35,048 nt of DNA from a bacterium (GTDB lineage: Bacteria; Patescibacteriota; Minisyncoccia; UBA6257; 2-01-FULL-56-20). This document shows positions 17,777-26,172 of the stretch, piece after piece; position 1 is the first letter of the stretch; every line of letters begins with the position of its first letter. The notes under the pieces are model-generated. The model ran no database searches. It was not told the origin of the DNA and saw nothing but the letters and a program-made list of their open reading frames with translations. The stretch is taken from positions 1 through 35,048 of the forward strand of contig JAJYDL010000005.1 of the NCBI GenBank assembly GCA_021777495.1. The letters are read 5' to 3'. The position numbers and the translations under genes were made by a program.

Positions 17777-18517
17777 ATGAAGATCGAATGGAACAGGGTG
17801 ACATGGTATTCAAAAACGCTTGCGCTTGCGCTCTTCGTAACACTTCCGTTTGCGGGTTTTTTTCTTGGCGTGCGCTACGGAACAATGGCGGAGTCCGCCG
17901 CAGGAGCATTTTTCGCCGGGGCCGGGAATCCCGCTTCGTCCGATGCGGTACCGACCGACGGGCTTATTGCCTATTATCGCAATACGGCGGAATGGCAGAC
18001 TGACGCGAACAATACCGCCGGCGGATTCAGTATCGCGTACCCCATAGATTTCCCGGCACAGGATAATTATTCCCTTGTCCCTTCGACCGATTGGCGGGTG
18101 GGCGCCGACGGGGCGACGGGTACTCTTTATTTCACCCTTACCGTCCCGAAGGCGTTCGAGCCGCAGACGAACTTTTCCGATGCACGCCTCACGGTGGGGA
18201 CGGGCGGAAGCGCAGACGCGCTCGCGGGCTGCCTCCGGCCCGATGCAACAGGCGGTCCTTCCGCGGGGCCCACGTCCACGGCGACGGTGGACGGTATTCC
18301 GTTCGTCGTATTTCGGTCATCGGATGCGGGTGCGGGAAACTATTATGACACCACGAGCTACCGTACGATCCGCGGAGGAACGTGCTACGCGATCGAATAC
18401 ACGGTGCATTCCGCGCAAATCTACAATTACCCCGCATCGTACGGATTGAAACCGTTCAGCGCCGCAAAGATCGATGCGCTGATGGAGAACGTGGTTGGCA
18501 CGTTTAGGTTCCAATAA
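17777..18517 (+). CDS. Hypothetical secreted/membrane-anchored protein, 246 aa
   Basis: N-terminal TM anchor SKTLALALFVTLPFAGFFLGVRYG; extracytoplasmic region with two Cys. Confidence 0.75.
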   Translation: MKIEWNRVTWYSKTLALALFVTLPFAGFFLGVRYGTMAESAAGAFFAGAGNPASSDAVPTDGLIAYYRNTAEWQTDANNTAGGFSIAYPIDFPAQDNYSLVPSTDWRVGADGATGTLYFTLTVPKAFEPQTNFSDARLTVGTGGSADALAGCLRPDATGGPSAGPTSTATVDGIPFVVFRSSDAGAGNYYDTTSYRTIRGGTCYAIEYTVHSAQIYNYPASYGLKPFSAAKIDALMENVVGTFRFQ

Positions 18518-18542
18518 ATCATTCACCCATCATCATATTCAT

Positions 18543-19241
18543 ATGAAAACAACAAATAAGATAGCGGTCGTCGTCGTACTTGTCCTCGTCGTACTTTTCG
18601 GTATCGCCGAATTCTTTGCGGCGCCGGTAAGCGCCCCCATTGAGCCCTCGGCGTCATCCTCGGGATCGGCGTCCGCTCCCGTCCTCGAAGCGGCGACGCA
18701 GGTCGTCCAGTATGTCGCATCCATGCCATCGAGCTCGGTGCCGGTCAAGGAGGGGTCCTGCTGGACCAATTCCATCGCGGCGGCCTTCCGCGGGGATGCA
18801 TGGCGATGTGCAGTCGGCAATGATATCAGCGACCCGTGTTTCCAGATCCCCGGCGCGCAGAAGCTTCTTTGCAATGTGAATCCCACGAAGCCGAACGATA
18901 CATCGACGTTCGTCCTCCAGCTCACAAAGCCTCTTCAGAAGCCGCAGCCGGTACAAGGGGTGGAACCCGCGGGATCGGGTTGGCTCATCGAGCTCAAAGG
19001 GGGGACGCTCTGTACGCCATATACCGGCACGCTGCCGTTCACCGCGAACGGCGAGGCGCCGAGCTACGCCTGCGCGCCGGGACCGCTGGGAAAGGATATA
19101 TCCATCTTCAATATCAACACGTCATCCTCGCCGTGGACCGCCGACATCGGCACGATCGCGCGCGCGCCCGCGAACTCGACGTCGGGCCTTCCGGTCATCG
19201 CATCCTCATCGACCGTCCCTATCGTAACGATCTGGCAGTAG
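18543..19241 (+). CDS. Hypothetical secreted protein with six-Cys domain
   Basis: Signal/TM NKIAVVVVLVLVVLFGIAEFF; SCWTNSIAAAFRGDAWRCAVGNDISDPCFQIPG...LLCNVNP...GGTLCTPYTGT...SYACAPG. Confidence 0.75.
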   Translation: MKTTNKIAVVVVLVLVVLFGIAEFFAAPVSAPIEPSASSSGSASAPVLEAATQVVQYVASMPSSSVPVKEGSCWTNSIAAAFRGDAWRCAVGNDISDPCFQIPGAQKLLCNVNPTKPNDTSTFVLQLTKPLQKPQPVQGVEPAGSGWLIELKGGTLCTPYTGTLPFTANGEAPSYACAPGPLGKDISIFNINTSSSPWTADIGTIARAPANSTSGLPVIASSSTVPIVTIWQ

Positions 19242-19258
19242 TGCCGCCTCCTTCGCCA

Positions 19259-20026
19259 TCAAAGGTAGCCCACCTTCGAAAGCCACTCTTCGTTCTCCCA
19301 TTCCCATAGGCGTTTTGCGCCAAGGAAGGCCTGGAAATCATTCTGCCATTCGGGAAATTCCTTGAGTTCGATTTCGCCGAAAGGATCTCCCCATTCATGG
19401 GCGCATTGCCGCATGACGGGGTCGCGCCAATCCGTCTTTATTTTTTCGATCCCGCCCTTCACTCTGCGTACCGCGCCGCAGCGGACGCATCGCTGAATCT
19501 GGTCTATGCGGAGGATCCACCGCGTGGAAAGCTCGGGGAATTGGTCCCTCAGCGCATCCATGTATGCCGAGGTCTGAAGCGAATAGTCGCGGTATACCGA
19601 CCCCGATGTCTTGATGTCGAGTACGCCGAGCTTCCCGCCGATGCGTGCGACGGCGTCCACCGTGCCCGCGTAGCGGTGGTCGTAATTTACGATACGCCGC
19701 TCCACGAGTTCCGGGGCGACCTCGATGCGGTTCGCCATGAGGAATGCCGAGAACGATCGTACCGCCGGGAGGATTGCCGGCGGCACTTTCGGATTCCTGT
19801 CGAGAAGAATCCCTTCCACCGCTTCGTGGATCATGGTGCCTTCGACCGCGGATCGCTCCGTTGCCTCGGTGGCGGCGCGATAGCTCTTCGCCTCGCCATA
19901 ATAATAGTAGAGCGCGGGTTTCGCTTTGATCGAGACGATCTTCGTGACGCGCGGATACCACACATCGTCGATGACGTATCCTGATTGCTCCTTGAATTCG
20001 TCGACGGTCTTCGGATCTCCTTTCAT
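19259..20026 (-). CDS. PD-(D/E)XK nuclease-like (RecB/Cas4-type fold) protein with Cys-containing insertion
   Basis: YAGTVDAVARIGGKLGVLDIKTSGSVYRDYSLQTSAYMDAL fits the GxxD...D-x-KT...Q-x-x-x-Y motif order; then CVRCG...MRQCAHEW. Confidence 0.7.
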   Translation of the reverse strand: MKGDPKTVDEFKEQSGYVIDDVWYPRVTKIVSIKAKPALYYYYGEAKSYRAATEATERSAVEGTMIHEAVEGILLDRNPKVPPAILPAVRSFSAFLMANRIEVAPELVERRIVNYDHRYAGTVDAVARIGGKLGVLDIKTSGSVYRDYSLQTSAYMDALRDQFPELSTRWILRIDQIQRCVRCGAVRRVKGGIEKIKTDWRDPVMRQCAHEWGDPFGEIELKEFPEWQNDFQAFLGAKRLWEWENEEWLSKVGYL

Positions 20027-20097
20027 TGTGCGGTAAGGATTGGTTTTTTTATGTATCGATAAAGTGCCTATGTGGTGCCCCGATCATGCGGAGTTCG

Positions 20098-21501
20098 CTA
20101 TGAAAGCAGGGCCGAAGTGTGATTCACGATGTCTCCCGCACCCATCATGATGACGATAGGGGAGCGCCGCCGCGCTGCGGGGGGAAGGGCCGAAAGGACG
20201 GCGGCAAGTGCCGCAGGAAGGTCCTTCGGATCGTCGACGAAGCGAACCGCACGGCGCGGGTTCCGCCGCCGCATGGCTGCGGCAAGGTCCGCGGACGTGC
20301 GTGGAGAACCTTCATCCCGTCCGCGTACGCGGTAAAGGGGGAGGAGTATCGTGGCGTCCGCATCGTCGAATGCCGCCGTAAACTCTTTGAAAAGGAGCGA
20401 AAGGCGTTTTCCTTGATGGGGCTGGAACACGCAGATAAGAGGCCGGCCGCGGTAGTGTTCCTTCATGGCGGAAAGCGTGGCGCGGATCTCTGTCGGGTGG
20501 TGGGCGTAATCGTCGTACACGAGCGCCGTGCGTTCTCCGGCCGGGGTCGGTATCGATGCGGTTCCCCGGAGCTCCATGCGGCGCCATGCGCCCCGGTAGC
20601 TGCCGATGGCGCGGAGGATCTTCGCGTCCGGAATGCCGAGCACGCGCGCCGCGCGGAATGCCCCCTCCGCATTCGAAAGGTTGTGCGACCCGAATATCTT
20701 GATGCGTGCACCGACGGCCTTTACGGAGACGCCGCCATGGAGGGAGTACCAGACCACACGGAGCTTCTTACGTTTCGCAAGCGCGGCGATGCGGGGGGCA
20801 AGCGAACGAAGATTTGCGTCATCCCGATTGAGCACAAGCGCGCCGCCCTCGGTCGTGTTCGCAAGGAATTGCATGAATGTCCGTTTCGCATCCGCAATGT
20901 CTTTATAGATATCGAGATGCTCCCGGTCGATATTCGTTACGATCGCGACGAAGGGGGAGTAATGGAGGAATGCGCGTCCGTATTCGTCGGCTTCGACGAC
21001 GAGCCACGGACTTTTCCCGGAGCGGAAGTTCGTACCGCCGAACTCGCGCAGGTTATTGCCGACGATGACCGTCGGGTCGAGCCCTCCTTCGATGAGGGCA
21101 AGCGCGACGAGGGCGGTTGTGGTGCTCTTACCATGCGATCCCGCAACGGCAATCGTTTTATGGGTGCGGGTGAGTTCCCCGAGCGCCTCGGGATAGGTGA
21201 GTATTCTCATGCCTCTGCGAGCAGCTTCGGCGATCTCGGGATTATTGGCCGGAATTGCCTGGCTTTTTACTATCAAAAGCGCCTTTGGGGGTATATTTGC
21301 CTTTTTATGGCCTATTTTTACGTTTACAGAGGACTTTTTGAAGCTTTCGGTAATCTGGTGCTTTAGAGCGTCAGAACCCGAAACGGCCCATTTTTTTGAC
21401 AAAAAATAGCGAGCGAGAGCACTCATACCGATTCCGCCGATTCCAATGAAATGAATTATCTTCTTTGAAACGTCGGAACTTCTCGCGGGGGGTTTTGCCA
21501 T
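20098..21501 (-). CDS. murC: UDP-N-acetylmuramate--L-alanine ligase (Mur ligase)
   Basis: IHFIGIGGIGMSALARYFLSKKWAVSGSD; VAGSHGKSTTTALVALAL; GSHNLSNAEGAFRAARVLGI. Start placed at the second Met (track 21510). Confidence 0.93.
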   Translation of the reverse strand: MAKPPARSSDVSKKIIHFIGIGGIGMSALARYFLSKKWAVSGSDALKHQITESFKKSSVNVKIGHKKANIPPKALLIVKSQAIPANNPEIAEAARRGMRILTYPEALGELTRTHKTIAVAGSHGKSTTTALVALALIEGGLDPTVIVGNNLREFGGTNFRSGKSPWLVVEADEYGRAFLHYSPFVAIVTNIDREHLDIYKDIADAKRTFMQFLANTTEGGALVLNRDDANLRSLAPRIAALAKRKKLRVVWYSLHGGVSVKAVGARIKIFGSHNLSNAEGAFRAARVLGIPDAKILRAIGSYRGAWRRMELRGTASIPTPAGERTALVYDDYAHHPTEIRATLSAMKEHYRGRPLICVFQPHQGKRLSLLFKEFTAAFDDADATILLPLYRVRGRDEGSPRTSADLAAAMRRRNPRRAVRFVDDPKDLPAALAAVLSALPPAARRRSPIVIMMGAGDIVNHTSALLS

Positions 21502-21562
21502 GCAATACATTATATTACCAGCCTTATAAATCCAAAAGGGAACCGTGGCTTCTCACAAACAC

Positions 21563-21618
21563 TATCTGTCGCACAAGATATATTTTACGACAGATATAGG
21601 TGAGAAAGACGCTTTCTC
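21563..21618. repeat. Intergenic inverted repeats upstream of murC
   Basis: TATCTGTCG (21563-21571)/CGACAGATA (21588-21596); GAGAAAG (21602-21608)/CTTTCTC (21612-21618). Confidence 0.6.
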
Positions 21619-21662
21619 TTTAATATCCCTTTTGAACCCTTTCACCCTCTTTGCGTTGAATA

Positions 21663-22139
21663 TTAAAGGCTCTTCGTCACTATTCCCGCAACCCATGCGG
21701 CAAGTCCCTGGAGCGCCCCCACAATCCATGCAAAAACATCTGCCACGAAGTTCGTGAACCCTTGGATCTGGATACCGGTCGCATCGTAGAACCACACATC
21801 GAAACTTTGTACGTAGGACCTCCAATCCACGGTCACAGTGACCCCGCTTGGAACCCCCGGTGCCCCGGCCGAACCGCCACCAGTGACGGAGACCGACCCG
21901 TTCGTGCTCTTTATATTGTTGAAAAACGTCGTAAAGGACGATATGAGGTTCTGAAAGGAGTTCGAAAAATTATATCCTTGGCCGATGGCCGCGCCAGGGT
22001 TCGCCGCGGGTGCGGTGGGACCGAGCGCATATGCATGGGCTCTGGGCGTCGTCCCTGATGCCGCGGCGAGAATCAAAATACCGGCCACCGGGATTACGAT
22101 GGCAAGCTTCGCAAAGAACGCGGGGTTGTTCTTTTGCAT
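21663..22139 (-). CDS. Hypothetical secreted protein, 158 aa, with hydrophobic C-terminus
   Basis: Signal-peptide-like FAKLAIVIPVAGILILAAASGTTPRAHA. Confidence 0.6.
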   Translation of the reverse strand: MQKNNPAFFAKLAIVIPVAGILILAAASGTTPRAHAYALGPTAPAANPGAAIGQGYNFSNSFQNLISSFTTFFNNIKSTNGSVSVTGGGSAGAPGVPSGVTVTVDWRSYVQSFDVWFYDATGIQIQGFTNFVADVFAWIVGALQGLAAWVAGIVTKSL

Positions 22140-22201
22140 AGTATAAAATTATTCTACAAACTTTTACTTCGAACGGCAATATATTGCCTCGGACGGGGCC
22201 C

Positions 22202-23746
22202 CTATGCGGAAGATGAGGCAAGACCGCGAAGGGCCCTTTCGATGCGCGCAAGGGATTCCTCCTTCCCGATGACCTGCATGATCTCCATGGGATCGGGAGA
22301 GGCCGCCTGGCCGGAAAGCGCCACGCGGAGCGGCCACAGTACCGCTCCCCTGCCCCGTGCATCGATGAGAGGGGTAAGTACCTGCAAGAGGGCGTCGCGC
22401 GATGCGAAGTCGCCGGGAGCGGACGCGCGAAGCGCGGCGGCGGCGTCCGTCAGCGAGGCGGTCGCATGGCGGACGGAATTCCCCTTCCAGACCAAGAGGT
22501 TCGGATCGTACGCGGGAAGGTCAAAAAGGAAACGGGATGATTCGGCTATTTCGGCAAGAGTCTTCGCGCGCGAAAGCTGGAGCGCGGCGGCGCGCATAAG
22601 GAGGGTGCCGTCCTGCCCGCCATCCGGCGGCGATCCTCCTCCGGAAGTATCGATGCCGGCCTTCGCGAAGAACGGCGACGCGGCCGATGCGAGTTCGGCA
22701 AGGGGCATGCGCTTCATGTGTTCGCGGTTAAGCCAGTCGAGCTTCTCCTCGTTGAATACGGCGCCCGCCTGCTGTACGCGGCCGATGTCGAAATGCTCGA
22801 CGGCGAACGCGCGATCGAAGACCTCATGGTCCTCTTTGGGATGCCAGCCGAGGAGGCTGAGGAAGTTCACGATGGCGTCGGGAAGATAACCCCGGTCGCG
22901 GTAGTTCGCGAGCGCAACATCCGAAAACCGCTTGGACATCTTGCTGCGGTCGGGGTTGAGGATAAGCGGGAGATGCGCGTAATGCGGCGTCGGGAATCCG
23001 AGCGCGCGCTGGACGAGGATCTGCTTCGGCGTGTTCGAAAAATGATCGTCTCCGCGGATCACATGCGTGATCTCCATGAGTGCGTCGTCCACCACGACGG
23101 CGAAATTATAGAGAGGCGTATCGAGGTCTTTCGCGATGACCTGGTCGCCGAGAAGTCCGGCATCGAAGGATGCCTTGCCGTGGATCATATCCGTGAACTC
23201 GACGGTCACCTCCGGTATCCTGAAGCGGATCACCTGGGGCTTCTTTCCGGGCGGCGGCGCGGCGAGGCTGCGGCAATGGCCGCCGTAGCGCGGAGGAAGT
23301 CCTGCATCGAGCATCGCCTGGCGCTGCGCCTCCAGGTCCTCTTTCGTGCAATAGCAGTAATATGCCTCTCCGCGCTCGAGGAGGTCCTCGAGATAACGCC
23401 GGTAGATCGCGGTGCGTTCGGTCTGCCGATACGGTCCATGGCTCCCGCGGTCGGGGCCGCCGTCGGGCGAAGGACCTTCATCCCAGTCGAGGCCGAGCCA
23501 CGAAAGGCCCTCGAAGATCGCATCCTCGTATTCCTTTTTCGAGCGTTCGCGGTCGGTGTCCTCGATACGGAGCACGAACGTCCCTCCGTGCTGGCGGGCG
23601 AAGAGCCAATTGAAGAGCGCGGTCCGCGCCGTACCGACATGAAGCGGTCCGGTGGGGCTCGGAGCGATCCGCACCCTGACCCGTTCCTTTTCCGCGGACG
23701 GCTGAGGTGCCCGCATTACGGAAGCTTTGGGAGCAGCGGTGTCCAT
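22202..23746 (-). CDS. gltX: Glutamyl-tRNA synthetase
   Basis: VRIAPSPTGPLHVGTARTALFNWLFARQHGGTFVLRIEDTDRERS; KMSKR motif (DRSKMSKRFSD). Confidence 0.96.
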   Translation of the reverse strand: MDTAAPKASVMRAPQPSAEKERVRVRIAPSPTGPLHVGTARTALFNWLFARQHGGTFVLRIEDTDRERSKKEYEDAIFEGLSWLGLDWDEGPSPDGGPDRGSHGPYRQTERTAIYRRYLEDLLERGEAYYCYCTKEDLEAQRQAMLDAGLPPRYGGHCRSLAAPPPGKKPQVIRFRIPEVTVEFTDMIHGKASFDAGLLGDQVIAKDLDTPLYNFAVVVDDALMEITHVIRGDDHFSNTPKQILVQRALGFPTPHYAHLPLILNPDRSKMSKRFSDVALANYRDRGYLPDAIVNFLSLLGWHPKEDHEVFDRAFAVEHFDIGRVQQAGAVFNEEKLDWLNREHMKRMPLAELASAASPFFAKAGIDTSGGGSPPDGGQDGTLLMRAAALQLSRAKTLAEIAESSRFLFDLPAYDPNLLVWKGNSVRHATASLTDAAAALRASAPGDFASRDALLQVLTPLIDARGRGAVLWPLRVALSGQAASPDPMEIMQVIGKEESLARIERALRGLASSSA

Positions 23747-23806
23747 GCGGTTATTCTTACCATACTCCGGAGGGAAAAAGAAGTGTTCCGGGCGCGCAAG
23801 GCGGCG

Positions 23807-24949
23807 CTATTCCTTTGCCGCAACGACGGCGATCACGTCTCCCGCAATCGCATCGGCCGCGCCGGGGATGAAGAACTTCGACGATGCGGCGCTCATGCGC
23901 GCGCGGAGGGCGCCGTCGGAAAGGATCCGGTCAAGCTGGCCGAAGAATATTCCCGGCAGAAGATTTTCCTCCTCGATCACGACCGCCGCGCCCGTTGCGG
24001 CGAATTCCTCGGCATCGATGAGCTGGTGTCCGTTCGCGGATTCCGCAAGCGGGATGAGGATTGCGGGAAGACCGAAGGCCGCAAGCTCAAACACCGAGCT
24101 TCCCGAGCGCGAAATGACGAGATCCGCCGCCGTCATCGCCATTGCCATGGTATCCGTAAGATACGGCGTTGCCTGATAACGGTTCTCGGTGCCTGCGCCA
24201 AGAAGCGCCGCGCGCGAAAGCTTTTCGACGTCGGTAAAGTTCGCCTGGCCGGTCTGATGGAGCACCTGGGTACGGGAAACGATCTGGGGAAGATTCGCAA
24301 GGATGAAATCGTTGATCCTCGTGGAACCCTGGGAACCTCCCGCAACAAGCGCGAGGGGCTTCGCGGGATCGAAGCCGAGATTCTCCTTCGCAAGCTCTTT
24401 CGTGGTGCGCAGTGCGGAAAGTTCCGTGCGAAGCGGCGATCCTACGACCTTCGTAATCGAAGGATTGAAATACTTCGCCGCGCGCGCAAAGCTCACGAAC
24501 ACTTCCGTCGAAAATCGCGAGGAAAGAAGGTTGTTGAGGCCGGGCTCGGCATCGGATTCATGGATAAGCACCGGAATGCGGTAGAACCATGCCGCAACGA
24601 CGACCCCGAAGGCGCCCGTGCCGCCTTTCGAAAAGACCGCGTCGGGCATGATGACGTAAAGTTGCCAGAGCGCCTGCACGAACCCGATAACGAATTTGGG
24701 AATGTCGAGAATATTTTCCAGCGAAAGATAGCGCCTTACCTTTCCCGCCATGATCGGCCGGAGGGTCATCCCCTTTTGTGCGAGAAGCCCCGCATATTGA
24801 TCGCGGGGTCCTACATAAAAGAACTCATACGGCGCCTGCATCGTTTTGAGGCGTCCTTCAAGCGCTTCCGCGACCGCAATAAGCGGGTACACATGCCCCC
24901 CGCTCCCGCCACCGGTGAATACCATCAGGAATTTTTCCTCGTCCGCCAT
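23807..24949 (-). CDS. murG: UDP-N-acetylglucosamine--N-acetylmuramyl-(pentapeptide) pyrophosphoryl-undecaprenol GlcNAc transferase
   Basis: FTGGGSGGHVYPLIAVAEAL; VFSKGGTGAFGVVVAAW; LVAGGSQGSTRIND; ISRSGSSVFELAAFGLPAILIPL. Start placed at ATG 24949 (track 24985). Confidence 0.95.
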   Translation of the reverse strand: MADEEKFLMVFTGGGSGGHVYPLIAVAEALEGRLKTMQAPYEFFYVGPRDQYAGLLAQKGMTLRPIMAGKVRRYLSLENILDIPKFVIGFVQALWQLYVIMPDAVFSKGGTGAFGVVVAAWFYRIPVLIHESDAEPGLNNLLSSRFSTEVFVSFARAAKYFNPSITKVVGSPLRTELSALRTTKELAKENLGFDPAKPLALVAGGSQGSTRINDFILANLPQIVSRTQVLHQTGQANFTDVEKLSRAALLGAGTENRYQATPYLTDTMAMAMTAADLVISRSGSSVFELAAFGLPAILIPLAESANGHQLIDAEEFAATGAAVVIEEENLLPGIFFGQLDRILSDGALRARMSAASSKFFIPGAADAIAGDVIAVVAAKE

Positions 24950-25018
24950 AGCACTAATGATATCAGTCAAAATCCCAAGCGCCAAATGGGAGTGCCGGAC
25001 GTTCGAAGGGCGTCGGGC

Positions 25019-26170
25019 TTATTGCGCGTAACGGGATATGTTGAGCGACATTCCCATCATCGTGATGAAGGCGGCAAGGGCGGTTCCTCCGTAACTCACG
25101 AAGGGAAGCGGTACGCCGGTGAGCGGGATGACGCCGGAGATCGACGCCATATTCACGAATGCCTGGAGCGCGATGATCGTCCCGAATCCGATAAGGAGAA
25201 GCCTCCCGAACTGGTCCCCTATCTTTCGTGCAAGCCAGAACATGCGGAACGTGAGCAGGCCGAAAAGGACAATGAGGGAAGCCGCCCCGATAAACCCGAG
25301 TTCCTCCGCGATCACCGCAAAAATGGAATCGTCGATGGGATCGGGAAGATAGGTCGCTTTGACGGCGGATTGGCCGTATCCCACGCCCGTAACGCCACCG
25401 GATCCTATGGCGATGAGCGCCTGGTCAACCTGGTAGTTCTGCGTCTGGGTCTTCGATCCTTTGTTGAGGAAACCCTCGATGCGCGCCATGCGGTACGGCG
25501 TCACAAGGATGACGGCGGCGACAACCGCAAGACCGACACCAAGGAACGCAAGAATATAGCGGATCGGAGCCCCGCTCACGAAATAGACGGTAAGGCCCGA
25601 CGCGATGAGGATCATGACCGTGCTCGTGGCGGGCTGAAGCAGGAGGAGTATTCCGATGATACCGGAGACGATGGCGAACGGAAGAAGACCCGATTGGAAA
25701 TCCGTGGCACGCTTGAATTTCGTGTTGGAAAGCCATGCGGCAAGGTAGATGAGATAGGTGAGTTTCATAAGCTCCGCGGGCTGGAAGCTGAGCGGTCCGA
25801 AGCGCAGCCATCGGTTCGTATTGTTCACCACGGAGCCGAGCGGCGTGAACACGAGCACGAGAAAGAAGATGCTCACAAGGAGGAGGACGAGTGCCGCATT
25901 TTTGAACCGCTGATAGTTCAGACGGTACGCGACGAGAAACCCGAGCGCGCCGATCGTAAGGCCGTAGAGGAGCTGGTGTTCGATGTAATAATAGCTGTTG
26001 TTGAACTGGATCTTGCCGAGATCGGACGAGGCCGACGCAAGCATGGCGAGCCCGAATACGATAAGGACGGAAAAGACGGCCAAAAGAAAGTTGTCCGGAG
26101 CTCCCGCACGGAGGCGCCGGGAGGACGATTGGGGTTTATTGGATGGGGATGTACGCGTTCGTGGGGACAT
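25019..26170 (-). CDS. ftsW: FtsW/RodA/SpoVE-family SEDS protein, probable FtsW
   Basis: NRWLRFGPLSFQPAELMKLTYLIYLAAWL; SGGVTGVGYGQSAVKATYLPDPIDDSIFAVIAEELGFIGA; GVIPLTGVPLPFVSYGGTALA. Confidence 0.95.
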   Translation of the reverse strand: MSPRTRTSPSNKPQSSSRRLRAGAPDNFLLAVFSVLIVFGLAMLASASSDLGKIQFNNSYYYIEHQLLYGLTIGALGFLVAYRLNYQRFKNAALVLLLVSIFFLVLVFTPLGSVVNNTNRWLRFGPLSFQPAELMKLTYLIYLAAWLSNTKFKRATDFQSGLLPFAIVSGIIGILLLLQPATSTVMILIASGLTVYFVSGAPIRYILAFLGVGLAVVAAVILVTPYRMARIEGFLNKGSKTQTQNYQVDQALIAIGSGGVTGVGYGQSAVKATYLPDPIDDSIFAVIAEELGFIGAASLIVLFGLLTFRMFWLARKIGDQFGRLLLIGFGTIIALQAFVNMASISGVIPLTGVPLPFVSYGGTALAAFITMMGMSLNISRYAQ

Positions 26171-26172
26171 GC

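Noticed and set aside
20119-21366. 415-aa plus-strand ORF antisense to murC
   Set aside because: No recognisable domain; murC motifs on the opposite strand are clear.
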